Below, piece by piece: positions 6,853 to 15,503 of a stretch of 23,059 nt of DNA. Position 1 is the stretch's first letter. Each line of letters begins with the position of its first letter. The stretch covers positions 1 to 23,059 of the forward strand of contig CAZFBU010000066.1 in the NCBI GenBank assembly GCA_964517175.1, given 5' to 3'. The DNA is from JADJNW01 sp964517175. GTDB taxonomy: Bacteria; Bacteroidota; Bacteroidia; Chitinophagales; Saprospiraceae. The position numbers and the translations under genes were made by a program. The notes beneath the pieces are model-generated. The model saw only the letters and a program-made list of their open reading frames with translations, was not told where the DNA came from and did not search any database.

Positions 6853-8061
6853 TTACGCTTGAATAGCCGCTACGCCGGGCAGGGTTTTACCCTCGAAGAA
6901 CTCAAGCATGGCACCGCCGCCGGTAGAGACGAAGCTCATGTCATCGGCCAGTTCGAGATCATTAACCGCCGCCACGGAGTCGCCGCCGCCCACCAGGGAG
7001 AAGGCGCTGGTTTTGGTTACTTTTGCCAGCGCTTCGGCGATTGCTTTGGTGCCATTGGCGAAGTTGGGCATCTCGAATACGCCCATCGGGCCGTTCCAGA
7101 GGATGGTTTTGGAATTTTCGATCACTTTTGAAAAATCAGCCACCGCCTGTTCGCCGATGTCCAGTCCCATCCAGCCGTCGGGTATCTCATCGCTTGGCGC
7201 AAATTTGAAGTTGGCGTCCTTATTGAAATCATCGGCAATAACGGAATCCGAAGGAAGCAAAAATTCCACGCCTTTTTCCTTCGCTTTTTTCAGCAATTCG
7301 AGCGCCGTATCGAGCCGGTCTTCTTCTACCAGCGATTTGCCGACGTTGCCGCCTTGCGCTTTGAAGAAGGTATATGCCATTGCGCCGCCGATAACGAGAC
7401 TATCAACCAGGTCGATCATGCGTTCAATGATGAGAATTTTGTCGGAAACCTTAGCGCCGCCGAGAATTGCGGTGAGCGGTCGCTGCGGATCATCCAGCAC
7501 TTTCTGGGCATTTTCGACTTCTGCTTCCATCAGGAAGCCAAAGGATTTGGCATTTTTGCCAAAAAACTGCGCCACCGTTGTCGTCGAAGCGTGTGCGCGG
7601 TGCGCCGTGCCGAAGGCATCATTCACATACACATCCGCCAGCGAAGCCATCGTTTTAGCCAATGTCTCGTCGCCTTTTTCTTCGCCCGGGTGGAAGCGTG
7701 TATTTTCCAGCAGGAGTACATCGCCCGGTTGCAGGTCAGCGGCCATTTTTTTTGCTTTTTCGCCGGCTACTTCCACGTCATCGCAAAATTGCACCTCCGT
7801 ACCCAGTAGCTCCGACAAGTGATCCAGGATGTGTCGCATGGTGAATTTTGCTACATCCAGGCTACCGTCTTCTCGCTTTTTCTTTTGCGGACGCCCCAGG
7901 TGCGACATCAGGATTGCCGAGCCGCCGTTGTTCAGAATGTGCCGGATGGTAGGCAGCGCCGCGCGAATGCGCGTATCGTCGGTGATATGGAAATTTTTGT
8001 CGAAAGGGACGTTAAAATCTACGCGGACGAGCGCTTTTTTACCGTTAAAATTGAGGTTCAT
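6853..8061 (-). CDS. pgk: Phosphoglycerate kinase
   Basis: This 402-residue enzyme transfers phosphate from 1,3-bisphosphoglycerate to ADP in glycolysis, in the cytoplasm. All main family motifs are present in order: VRVDFNVP (12-19), SHLGRP (near 54), ENTRFHPGEEKGD (near 118), NDAFGTAHRAHAS, GGAKVSDK, NGPMGVFE, GGGDSVAAV and STGGGAMLE. Length is close to the usual bacterial length of about 390-400. It starts at MNLNFNGKKALVRVDFNVP with no need for a different start. It lies 115 bp downstream of gap on the same strand, the classic gap-pgk order, with an inverted repeat in the gap between them. Nothing is missing or unusual. Confidence 0.98.
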   Translation of the reverse strand: MNLNFNGKKALVRVDFNVPFDKNFHITDDTRIRAALPTIRHILNNGGSAILMSHLGRPQKKKREDGSLDVAKFTMRHILDHLSELLGTEVQFCDDVEVAGEKAKKMAADLQPGDVLLLENTRFHPGEEKGDETLAKTMASLADVYVNDAFGTAHRAHASTTTVAQFFGKNAKSFGFLMEAEVENAQKVLDDPQRPLTAILGGAKVSDKILIIERMIDLVDSLVIGGAMAYTFFKAQGGNVGKSLVEEDRLDTALELLKKAKEKGVEFLLPSDSVIADDFNKDANFKFAPSDEIPDGWMGLDIGEQAVADFSKVIENSKTILWNGPMGVFEMPNFANGTKAIAEALAKVTKTSAFSLVGGGDSVAAVNDLELADDMSFVSTGGGAMLEFFEGKTLPGVAAIQA

Positions 8062-8090
8062 AGGTGGTTGATTTGAGATGAGAGAAGAAA

Positions 8091-8126
8091 GAAGTCAGAA
8101 GAGATACCATGCCCTGCTCTGACTTC
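8091..8126 (-). promoter_or_regulatory. Inverted repeat in the gap-pgk intergenic region
   Basis: GAAGTCAGA (8091-8099) and TCTGACTTC (8118-8126) form a perfect 9-bp stem with an 18-nt loop. In the minus-strand transcript it lies about 50 nt after the gap stop codon and about 30 nt before the pgk ATG. It is followed by a pyrimidine-rich TTTCTTCTCTC stretch rather than a true T-run. It could be a partial terminator or a processing/stability element that sets the ratio of the two enzymes. Confidence 0.5.
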
Positions 8127-8176
8127 CCGCATCAGAATATTTTGAAGAATCAAAAAGATACTTAAGTTCCTGACAC

Positions 8177-9169
8177 TTATACTTTTGCAGCCAGTTCTGC
8201 CAGGCGAGCAGAGTAACCTGCTTCGTTGTCGTACCAGCCTACTACTTTCACCAGTTTGCCGCCATCGGTCATCGTCAGTTCGCTGTCGAAAATGCAAGAG
8301 TGCGGATTGCCCAGGATGTCAGAAGAAACGATGGGATCTTCGTTGTATTCGAGGATTCCCTTCATGGCATTCTCAGAGGCGGCTTTGAAGGCGGCATTAA
8401 TTTCTTCAACCGTAGCCGATTTTTTCACCAGCACCGTAAAATCCGTGATAGAGCCGTCCGGCACCGGTACGCGCATGGCGTTGCCATTCAATTTGCCTTG
8501 CAAATGTGGCAATACCAATCCTACTGCCGCAGCAGCGCCGGTGGAAGTCGGTACGATGTTGCTGGCAGCAGCGCGGGCGCGGCGCAGGTCGCGGTGCGGT
8601 CCGTCCTGAATGTTCTGATCGGCTGTGTAAGCGTGGATGGTGGTCATAAATCCACTTTCTATGCCAAGCATGTCGTCAACGATTTTCACCATGGGCGCGA
8701 GGCAGTTAGTGGTACAGGATGCATTGGAATAGACGGTTATATCCGGTTGGATGAGTTCTTCATTCACGCCCAAGACCACCGTCGGCACATCTCCGCCTTT
8801 AGCTGGTGCGGAAATGATTACTTTTTTGGCGCCCGCGGTAATGTGATGGCTTGCTTTTTCTTTGGTAACGAAGCGTCCGGTACATTCCAGCACGATGTCA
8901 ACGCCCATATCGCTCCAGGGCAATTTAGCTGGATCCGGCTCCGCCAATGCGGCGATTGCCGTTCCGTTTACGTGGATGTTGTCATCGTCGGCGGTTACAG
9001 TTCCGGCAAATTTACCATGTATGGTATCGTACTTCAGCAGGTGCGCCAGCGTGGCGTTATCTGTGAGGTCATTAATAGCGACCACTTCGACGTCATTCAT
9101 GTTGAGCAGGGCGCGGAAAGTTAATCTTCCGATACGACCGAAGCCGTTGATAGCAATTTTTTTTGCCAT
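8177..9169 (-). CDS. gap: Type I glyceraldehyde-3-phosphate dehydrogenase
   Basis: This 330-residue enzyme oxidises glyceraldehyde 3-phosphate to 1,3-bisphosphoglycerate with NAD in the cytoplasm. Visible motifs are the Rossmann glycine pattern NGFGRIGR (8-15), Asp34 in AINDL (points to NAD rather than NADP), the catalytic SNASCTTNC with Cys152, His179 in TTIHAYTADQ, DGPHRDLRRARAA (189-201), and the C-terminal GWYDNEAGYSARL. Length matches the family. It lies upstream of pgk and downstream of the 1516-residue gene on the same strand. The ATG follows an A-rich ACAACA leader typical of Bacteroidota. Confidence 0.98.
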   Translation of the reverse strand: MAKKIAINGFGRIGRLTFRALLNMNDVEVVAINDLTDNATLAHLLKYDTIHGKFAGTVTADDDNIHVNGTAIAALAEPDPAKLPWSDMGVDIVLECTGRFVTKEKASHHITAGAKKVIISAPAKGGDVPTVVLGVNEELIQPDITVYSNASCTTNCLAPMVKIVDDMLGIESGFMTTIHAYTADQNIQDGPHRDLRRARAAASNIVPTSTGAAAAVGLVLPHLQGKLNGNAMRVPVPDGSITDFTVLVKKSATVEEINAAFKAASENAMKGILEYNEDPIVSSDILGNPHSCIFDSELTMTDGGKLVKVVGWYDNEAGYSARLAELAAKV

Positions 9170-9192
9170 TGTTGTTTAGAGTTTAGGATTTA

Positions 9193-9200
9193 CAAATAGA
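9193..9200 (-). promoter_or_regulatory. Possible -7 element for gap
   Basis: On the minus strand TCTATTTG matches TAnnTTTG at all but one fixed position and would place the start point about 20 nt upstream of the gap ATG. No TTG lies at a good distance upstream (the nearest gives a 14-bp spacer), so this is only a weak candidate. Confidence 0.25.
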
Positions 9201-9350
9201 TAGTGTAAAAATAACAATAATTGAACACTTTCACTATTTTGGAAACAATCTTTCTTTTGTAGTTGTTTTTTCCGATGCAGCTGAATGTAGAGATAATTGT
9301 CTGGTATATCCTAAAAATTATAAATAATTCCTGAAAGGGAGAAAGTTTAG

Positions 9351-9394
9351 CTCAGGTGACACCTTCGGTAAAGGGGGCACCTGAGTCTAGGTGC
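9351..9394 (-). terminator. Overlapping alternative hairpins after the 1516-residue gene (terminator or attenuator-like)
   Basis: CTCAGGTG (9351-9358) pairs perfectly with CACCTGAG (9378-9385); inside, CCTT (9362-9365) pairs with AAGG (9371-9374). A second stem, GCACCT (9377-9382) with AGGTGC (9389-9394), starts right after the stop codon of the gene at 9395 and uses the same central bases, so the two stems exclude each other. The T-content after the large stem is modest (CTAAACTTTCTCCCTTT), so this may be a terminator of average strength or a switchable element between this gene and gap. Confidence 0.5.
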
Positions 9395-12300
9395 TTATTT
9401 ATTCGCTGCCTGAATCCGCCGCAGGAACAAACGCGCATCGCTGAATTCGACCGGCATAATCTCGAACGTTTCGCCGTCTGGCATTTTCATAATCAAGTCC
9501 TTGTCTTTCAAGCCATCCAGCGCATCCATAAATGTCGGATTATTGGAAGTAACACTCAGAATGCCTTGTTTGTAACCAAAGAAATATACCAGTTCGCTGG
9601 TCGTTTTGATGTAAATGTACAATCGGTCATCGTCATTGGTTGGCATGCGGCATTCGATATAGCACTCCAGCATTTTTTGAATGGGATCGCCGTTGATGCT
9701 ATTGATGCCAATTTTTGAATCGGTGGAGAGGAAAGACTGGTACTCGGACTCCCATTTCATTTTTACCTTGCTGAAAACCAGGGTGTAAGGATTGAATTTC
9801 TTAGGAATGTCGAGGTAGCCCGAACTCATGCCCGTGATCGCTGTTTCGACCTCCACGTTGTTTGGAAATAGCTCGAACGCTGCTTTTTTGTAAAACTCCA
9901 CATCCGTCAGATATGGAATCACCGTCGCATCGAAGCTGGATGTGATGTCGTTGTATAGAATTTTCAGCAATTGATCGGGCAATTGAAATTTTACGCCAAG
10001 CATCAATTCGGCGGTGAGCGGCATCTCCGGCTCCTGCATGGGGTCCGGCGCGATGAGCGAAGCCGTGTCGCTGACGATCTCCGGGTTTTCGACAATCGGC
10101 GGAAATGCGGTTTTGGCGATGCCCGCTGCATCCAGCGAGATGTATTTCAGCCCGGAACCCAGGTTGAACTTGCCTTCTGCTTCTACTTTGCCGGTTTTAT
10201 CATCGAAGACGAATTTATTGCCACGGCGCGCATTGCTGAGCACTTTCGCGGAGTCACCGAAAACGAATTGATCCTTGTTTTCCAGGTATTTGAATACGCC
10301 CTTTGCCGGTAAAATGGGGCGATCCTTGCGGAATTTAAGCGGCGCCATCGCCGATGCATACACCCGCGCCGACTCCTTGCTGAGGTACAAGCCGGTTTCC
10401 AATGGCCAGCCCTCCTCGCTCTTGGGCGTGTCGTATTTGATCGCCAGGTCCTTTTTGTCTCCTTCACTGCTCACCGTAAACCACAACGGATTGGGCAGCT
10501 TTTGCGCGTCAATTTTAGCAAAGCCATCGAACGTCAGGTTGGGAGTTTCTGCACTCAGGCTGATGCGACCATAAAACCGGGTTTTGTGGTCGATGTAAAA
10601 ATCCTCTTCAGAACTCACAGCGCCCACGGCGCGGGTAACGGTTGCTTTCTCGCTGTATTTGCCCTTGCCGACGGGTTCTCCGGTGATGTCAGAAAATTCA
10701 ATTTCCTGTTCTCTTCCGCCAATGTTGTACTCGTAAAACCCGTTGGCGCGATAAAAACGCCTGCCCAATATGTTGACGGTAGCGCGATTGATGACGTGGT
10801 TCTGATTGATCGTATCGCACACAATGCGTGCATTTTCGAGCGTCCTCATTACGCCCCCGGGCTGAATTTCGACGTAGCCGCTATCCGGAAAAATGAACGC
10901 ATCGGCGGTGACGATGTTAGGTACGCCGCTTATTTTTAACTCGCTGGATTTCAAATCATAAGAAGCATTTTCCCCATTAAACCGCAGCGAGTCCTGATCG
11001 GGGTGAATGGATAGAAAATTGCCGGGTTTATTGGGATCCGACTGGAAAGTGATGATCTCGTTTTTCATATCCCAGCCGAATTCATTCATGGAAGTTTGGT
11101 ATTGATTGTAGGGCAGGGTCGTGAGCAAAAATTCATCGTTGGCTTTAAACGTGCCGATTTCTTCGTCAAAATTGACTTCACCCTTTACATTGTTGGTACT
11201 CAGAGCAATATCCGCAGCATCAATGGCTTTTATTCGCAGGTTGGTCGTATCGGCGGAAGCCGAGAAAGCGCCAAAGGCAAACAAATCGGACGCCATGCTC
11301 GCGGCATCCCAATCAAGCGTGCCATCGGCTTTCAGGCCGCCGGGCGTCAGGATGAGTGTGCCACGGAGGGTATGATCATCTTTCTGGAACAAATTGAAAG
11401 GGGCCGTTTCCGAGCGGATGTACATGCTGTCCTGATAAGGGCGCCAGTCGATACTTACATCCGTGCCCCGTACTTTGGGGGTTTGCACAGCGGATTTTCG
11501 GTCTTCTTCCAGGTTGAACTGGTCGGCGCGGGCCGACAGGTCGTGCGGGCGGAAGCTGATGCCCTTTGCATCAATCGAAGCGCCGAGATATTTCAGGTTG
11601 CCTTCACCGAGCAAGCCTTTATTGCTCAGATTCACATTGCCAATGTAAGTTCCTTTTCCCTGATAAACCGGGTAGCCTTCCTTCGGTGTATCACTGATGA
11701 ATCCGAGCGAGAAATCATTTTCCTGGAGCCGGAGGGTTTCATCAAAATCCGGGAAGATATCCGCCGAATGCAATTCGCCTTTAAACCCAATATCCTTAGC
11801 GGTAAATCGATCCAGATGATTGAAACTGAAGGGTTCTATCCGAAAATAAAAGGAATCGCGCGGATAAGTTTTGGCAGCAGTGCTGTCAATATCATAAAAT
11901 ACAAAGGCATCGCTATTGGTTTGCAAAGAGGGAAAAATGACGATATCCTCCCTTCCGGACTTATTGTTGGGCGCATCAATAAGCAGCACGCCACTCAGGT
12001 GCTCGATGCGCGAGGCAATGGAGTAGGCCTTTGGGTTGCCGTTTTCGTCCAGTTCCTCCGGCGAGGGCACGAAAAGGTCGAAATAGCGCACCGAATCCAG
12101 CGCAATCTGGAATTTTTCATAATCAAAGTGATAGTCCTTACCTTCGAGCACGCCGTAGCCGGCAAACAAGCGCCCGTCTATATCCATATCGCGATTTTTC
12201 TTCAGAACTACCTGATTACCAATAGGTTTAACCCCCACGCGCTGCTTGCTGGAAAACTCGACATTGGACACGCCATTGATGATGATGGATTGATCCTGCA

Positions 12301-13945
12301 GGTTGATGACGGCATTCGTACTATCGGCATCGGAGCGTATTTTCAAAAAATCAAAATCCACTTTTTCCTGTTCGGCGTCGGCATAATGGAAAACCTTGTC
12401 TTTTACTTCCACGATTTGTCTTTCGCTGTCATAGCCAATAAAACCCTTCGCAACCAGATCGTATAATAGCCGCTGGATGTTATCCACGGTAAATTTGGAG
12501 TTCATTTTTTTAGCCAGGTCATTGGCATCAATTTCCCGGGTATTTTCGCGTTCGGCTACAACTTTCATCAGCGCCAGCGGATTAATTGTGGCGATATTTT
12601 GAATGCGATTGTACTCTCCTTTATTAAAATATTCCAACGATTCAAAAGTAACGGCCGGGTTGTAGGAAGAGCTAAGCACCTTTCTGCCAATGAGCACCGA
12701 GTCGGCATCCAGAAAGACGAGAATATCCTCGGCATCAATGTTGATCTGATGCGCTGAGGTAAAAAACGGGTTGCGGTCGCTGCCCCGCTCGCCTCGCGTG
12801 AGGCGCAATTGATTTTTTTCAATGTCGTAGCGAATATTCACCGACGGATGATAGATAGAATCCTGCCCGAAGCGCATGACGGTTTCCACGCGTTCTGCAA
12901 CGATGCGCTCGCCCTGGCGAATGGTGAACAATTCGGACTTGCCCCGGAATATCAGCTTCTTTTCGTCGCTGACGGCCCTTACTTCTGCCTTGTTTTCTTT
13001 GCTGCCATAGCCATACACAGTGGAGCCATGCAGCCGGAAGCCGCCGGTGTATTGGATACCCCGCCCGATGTCTTTTAGCTCCAGCCGATCTTCATTCGAT
13101 TCAAAACGAGGGTAAGAACTGGACGTGGCATCGTTGCCAAAGATGAGCTTATCGCTGAATTTGCCGGGGATGAGTTTATTGCCAAAAAACTGCGGATGGT
13201 AGAGCTTGGCTTCCGATGCTTCGTAGAGGCTTTTGTTGGTTTCCAGGGTATATTCGCCCAGTTCGGCATACACATCGCCCATGCCGAGGCGTTCCCAGGT
13301 CACTTTGCCGCCTTTGCCTTTCCATATTTGCTCCACCGGAAAATACTCGCCGCCGGTTTCGTAAATGAAAATTGAATCCTGCCGATGTCCGGCCATCAAG
13401 TCGAGCTTTTCAAAGCGAATAGAGGGTTGTTTTTGCTCATAATGCCAGGCGTAATTGTCGGTTAGTGCGTACCAGTTGGTGCCCAGATCGGAGGCGCGCA
13501 GGGCTTTTTTTTCAAAAAATGACAAGGAAAAATTCAAAAAATCGAGATATGGATTGAGCCGCCGGTTTTCGATATCCGCCAGTATGGTATTCAGAATGGT
13601 GTGCCATTCGGCAAAGGTCTGCTCCGGGTTGTTGGTCTGGTTGACTTGCATCAGCGCATTCAGATAGACCATGAAATAGGGGCTGGCGGTCATGCGCTGC
13701 TGAAGCATAGCGTTGGCGGTTGTTTGTATCTGCTGGCACTGTTCATCGGAAAATATGCCGCTTTTGAAACTTTGCTCAAATTCCTTGAAAATGTCTTCCA
13801 TGGTTTTCTGCTTGCTGGCGGTCATGTAGTTGCCGAGCTGAGCGGTAAACTCATTGCGGTCTGCAGAAAATTCTTCCAGGCGCTGTGCCGGGAGGCTGCA
13901 GGCAAAGCCCATGGTCAGGGCAAGCAAAATGTATAGCTTTCTCAT
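9395..13945 (-). CDS. Very large exported beta-rich protein of unknown function (1516 residues)
   Basis: The protein begins with a signal peptide (MRKLYILLALTMGFACSLPA, cleavage near Gln21) and has no other membrane segment. Cys16 lies in the hydrophobic core without a proper lipobox, so a lipoprotein is unlikely. Residues about 22-160 are helical (QKTMEDIFKEFEQSFKSGIF). Most of the rest alternates short beta strands with turns such as LRLTRGERGSDRN, VKGEVNFDEEIGTFKAND and VEAEGKFNLGSGLKYISLDA, like the long repetitive beta folds of OstA/LptA-, AsmA- or TamB-type proteins, though I cannot assign it to any of these. Residues about 465-510 (ANDLAKKMNSKF then VDNIQRLLYDLVAKGFIGYD) look like a winged-helix fold, odd for an exported protein. 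There is no T9SS sorting domain, so it probably stays in the periplasm or at the inner face of the outer membrane. It sits between prmA and gap with gaps of 170 and 225 bp. Confidence 0.85.
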   Translation of the reverse strand: MRKLYILLALTMGFACSLPAQRLEEFSADRNEFTAQLGNYMTASKQKTMEDIFKEFEQSFKSGIFSDEQCQQIQTTANAMLQQRMTASPYFMVYLNALMQVNQTNNPEQTFAEWHTILNTILADIENRRLNPYLDFLNFSLSFFEKKALRASDLGTNWYALTDNYAWHYEQKQPSIRFEKLDLMAGHRQDSIFIYETGGEYFPVEQIWKGKGGKVTWERLGMGDVYAELGEYTLETNKSLYEASEAKLYHPQFFGNKLIPGKFSDKLIFGNDATSSSYPRFESNEDRLELKDIGRGIQYTGGFRLHGSTVYGYGSKENKAEVRAVSDEKKLIFRGKSELFTIRQGERIVAERVETVMRFGQDSIYHPSVNIRYDIEKNQLRLTRGERGSDRNPFFTSAHQINIDAEDILVFLDADSVLIGRKVLSSSYNPAVTFESLEYFNKGEYNRIQNIATINPLALMKVVAERENTREIDANDLAKKMNSKFTVDNIQRLLYDLVAKGFIGYDSERQIVEVKDKVFHYADAEQEKVDFDFLKIRSDADSTNAVINLQDQSIIINGVSNVEFSSKQRVGVKPIGNQVVLKKNRDMDIDGRLFAGYGVLEGKDYHFDYEKFQIALDSVRYFDLFVPSPEELDENGNPKAYSIASRIEHLSGVLLIDAPNNKSGREDIVIFPSLQTNSDAFVFYDIDSTAAKTYPRDSFYFRIEPFSFNHLDRFTAKDIGFKGELHSADIFPDFDETLRLQENDFSLGFISDTPKEGYPVYQGKGTYIGNVNLSNKGLLGEGNLKYLGASIDAKGISFRPHDLSARADQFNLEEDRKSAVQTPKVRGTDVSIDWRPYQDSMYIRSETAPFNLFQKDDHTLRGTLILTPGGLKADGTLDWDAASMASDLFAFGAFSASADTTNLRIKAIDAADIALSTNNVKGEVNFDEEIGTFKANDEFLLTTLPYNQYQTSMNEFGWDMKNEIITFQSDPNKPGNFLSIHPDQDSLRFNGENASYDLKSSELKISGVPNIVTADAFIFPDSGYVEIQPGGVMRTLENARIVCDTINQNHVINRATVNILGRRFYRANGFYEYNIGGREQEIEFSDITGEPVGKGKYSEKATVTRAVGAVSSEEDFYIDHKTRFYGRISLSAETPNLTFDGFAKIDAQKLPNPLWFTVSSEGDKKDLAIKYDTPKSEEGWPLETGLYLSKESARVYASAMAPLKFRKDRPILPAKGVFKYLENKDQFVFGDSAKVLSNARRGNKFVFDDKTGKVEAEGKFNLGSGLKYISLDAAGIAKTAFPPIVENPEIVSDTASLIAPDPMQEPEMPLTAELMLGVKFQLPDQLLKILYNDITSSFDATVIPYLTDVEFYKKAAFELFPNNVEVETAITGMSSGYLDIPKKFNPYTLVFSKVKMKWESEYQSFLSTDSKIGINSINGDPIQKMLECYIECRMPTNDDDRLYIYIKTTSELVYFFGYKQGILSVTSNNPTFMDALDGLKDKDLIMKMPDGETFEIMPVEFSDARLFLRRIQAANK

Positions 13946-14115
13946 CCGTTTTTATTTCTTGTCTTGAAGTGTAATCAGAGCAGGGTGAATCTGTACACCT
14001 GTTCCTTACTTAAGGTAACGCGTTTACACAAAATAATCATATATATCAACAACGATTAGTTGTTCTGAGATTGCAATCCAAACGTCAGAAAGACGGTTTT
14101 TGCCGTTGTCAGAGA

Positions 14116-14937
14116 TTATTTTAATAGTTTCAGGCACGCCCAGCCGCCGCGTTCGAGCTTTTCATCGAGCGTAAAGCGATAGGCCCGGATGTGTTCGCGC
14201 AGCATTTCGATGTCTTTTTGCAGAATTCCGGAAATGAGCAAAACGCCGTTGCGCCGCAGTTTTTGGTGCATAGCCGGGAAAGATTCTATGATGACATTGC
14301 GATTGATGTTGGCGAGGATGACATCGTACTCGGCATCGAGAATATTGTCGAGCGTGCCGTGAATCGCCTGAATGGTATCAACGTAATTGATTTGTGCATT
14401 TTCGAGCGTATTTTGGTAAGCTTCTGCCTCAATGTCCACTGCATCCACCACCGATGCCCCGAGCTTGGCTGCCAGGATCGCCAGAATGCCGGTGCCACAG
14501 CCATAATCCAGTACTTTTGCACCTTTGAACGAGAGCCCCTGCATCATTTGAATCATCATGTAGGTCGTTTCGTGATGACCGGTACCGAATGCCATTTTCG
14601 GATTGATAACCAGGTCGTATTTTACATTGGGCATTGGCGGATGAAAATCAGCCCGAACGCCACAAAATTTTCCAACTTTCACCGGCTGAAAACTGGCTTC
14701 CCACTCGGCGTTCCAGTTTCGGTTGGGAATATCTTCAACCGAGAATTCAAAATTGTAAGAGGTCTGAAGCTTTTTCAAATTTTCTTCTACCTCAATCATA
14801 CCAGCGGAACTCGCCAGATAGGCACCCAACCCTTCGTCGGTTTCCTCGAAGCTATCAAATGGCAATTCATTTAAAAATGCCAGCAAAATTTCTACGATTT
14901 GAGGTTCCGCTTTGATGCGGTATCGGGTATAATTCAT
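14116..14937 (-). CDS. prmA: Ribosomal protein L11 methyltransferase
   Basis: This 273-residue SAM-dependent enzyme methylates amino groups of ribosomal protein L11. The N-terminal substrate-binding part (about 1-95) has the RNWNAEWEASFQPVKVG segment (73-89). The methyltransferase domain has the family signature NPKMAFGTGHHETT (112-125), the SAM-binding motif VLDYGCGTGILAILAAKLGA (142-161), acidic Asp168 after motif II, and the catalytic-region LANINRNVI (208-216). The GHHETT sequence separates it from other small methyltransferases. Its start lies 10 bp after the stop of the DinB-like gene, so it is the last gene of the folD-dinB-prmA operon. Confidence 0.95.
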   Translation of the reverse strand: MNYTRYRIKAEPQIVEILLAFLNELPFDSFEETDEGLGAYLASSAGMIEVEENLKKLQTSYNFEFSVEDIPNRNWNAEWEASFQPVKVGKFCGVRADFHPPMPNVKYDLVINPKMAFGTGHHETTYMMIQMMQGLSFKGAKVLDYGCGTGILAILAAKLGASVVDAVDIEAEAYQNTLENAQINYVDTIQAIHGTLDNILDAEYDVILANINRNVIIESFPAMHQKLRRNGVLLISGILQKDIEMLREHIRAYRFTLDEKLERGGWACLKLLK

Positions 14938-14947
14938 GCAGTTGATT

Positions 14948-15469
14948 TTAGGCGTGTTCGTTCACGCGGACGGCGTGGTGTTTTACGGTGGAAGGTGCTA
15001 TACCAAATGTGCTGTCGAGACGGATTTGCGGAAATGCTTGCTCTATGCCGATTTTGATAATTGCCAAATGATGAACCGCGTGGTCGTGTGCAAACATCAG
15101 CTCGCGACCAACGGATGACTGCAACACCGGGCGCAGCGCAGCCTGTGCCGGAGAAAAATCACCCCGAACATGCACCGGTTTGCTCTCGGATAAGTCTTCT
15201 ATTTGTGCCATAATAGCCTGGAACGCGTTTCGGGCATAGGCCGGGTCGGTTTCTCCTTGCAGATTGCGCTCGCGGTCGGCATAATCAACAAGGTCTTCTT
15301 TAATTCCTCGCAGCAGGCACAGGTAAAAATCGAGGATATGCCTTATGTGTTGCCCGATTGACGTGCCGCTGAAAACGTCGAGTGCCTGGGCATATTCTGC
15401 CGGAGCAATTGCGTCCAGGAGGTTTGTGATTTGTCGGATGATTGCCTGGTTCCCTTCTTTACAGTTCAT
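14948..15469 (-). CDS. DinB/YfiT-family four-helix protein, probable metal-dependent enzyme
   Basis: This is a 173-residue soluble protein. The DinB-family pattern is visible: IGQHIRHILDFY (39-50) in the second helix supplies one metal-ligand His (41 or 44), and FAHDHAVHHLAII (127-139) in a later helix supplies an H-x3-H pair (His130 and His134), together making the usual three-His metal site. Family members include thiol transferases and many of unknown role; the substrate here cannot be inferred. It lies 34 bp after folD and 10 bp before prmA, in a transcript with one-carbon and methyl-transfer genes. The last residues (TVKHHAVRVNEHA) add two extra His of unknown meaning. ATG at 15469 is the natural start; nothing appears truncated. 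Confidence 0.8.
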   Translation of the reverse strand: MNCKEGNQAIIRQITNLLDAIAPAEYAQALDVFSGTSIGQHIRHILDFYLCLLRGIKEDLVDYADRERNLQGETDPAYARNAFQAIMAQIEDLSESKPVHVRGDFSPAQAALRPVLQSSVGRELMFAHDHAVHHLAIIKIGIEQAFPQIRLDSTFGIAPSTVKHHAVRVNEHA

Positions 15470-15503
15470 TGCTTGCTCATTGTTTACGCTAGTGCCGAAG
15501 GCG

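Noticed and set aside
6908..7822. 304-codon plus-strand open frame opposite pgk
   Set aside because: The opposite strand encodes a complete phosphoglycerate kinase with all motifs; the Ser/Ala-rich translation is a shadow.
11096..12466. 456-codon plus-strand open frame opposite the 1516-residue gene
   Set aside because: It is antisense to a gene with signal peptide and consistent protein composition; its translation is low-complexity in Ile, Arg and Gly with no domain pattern.
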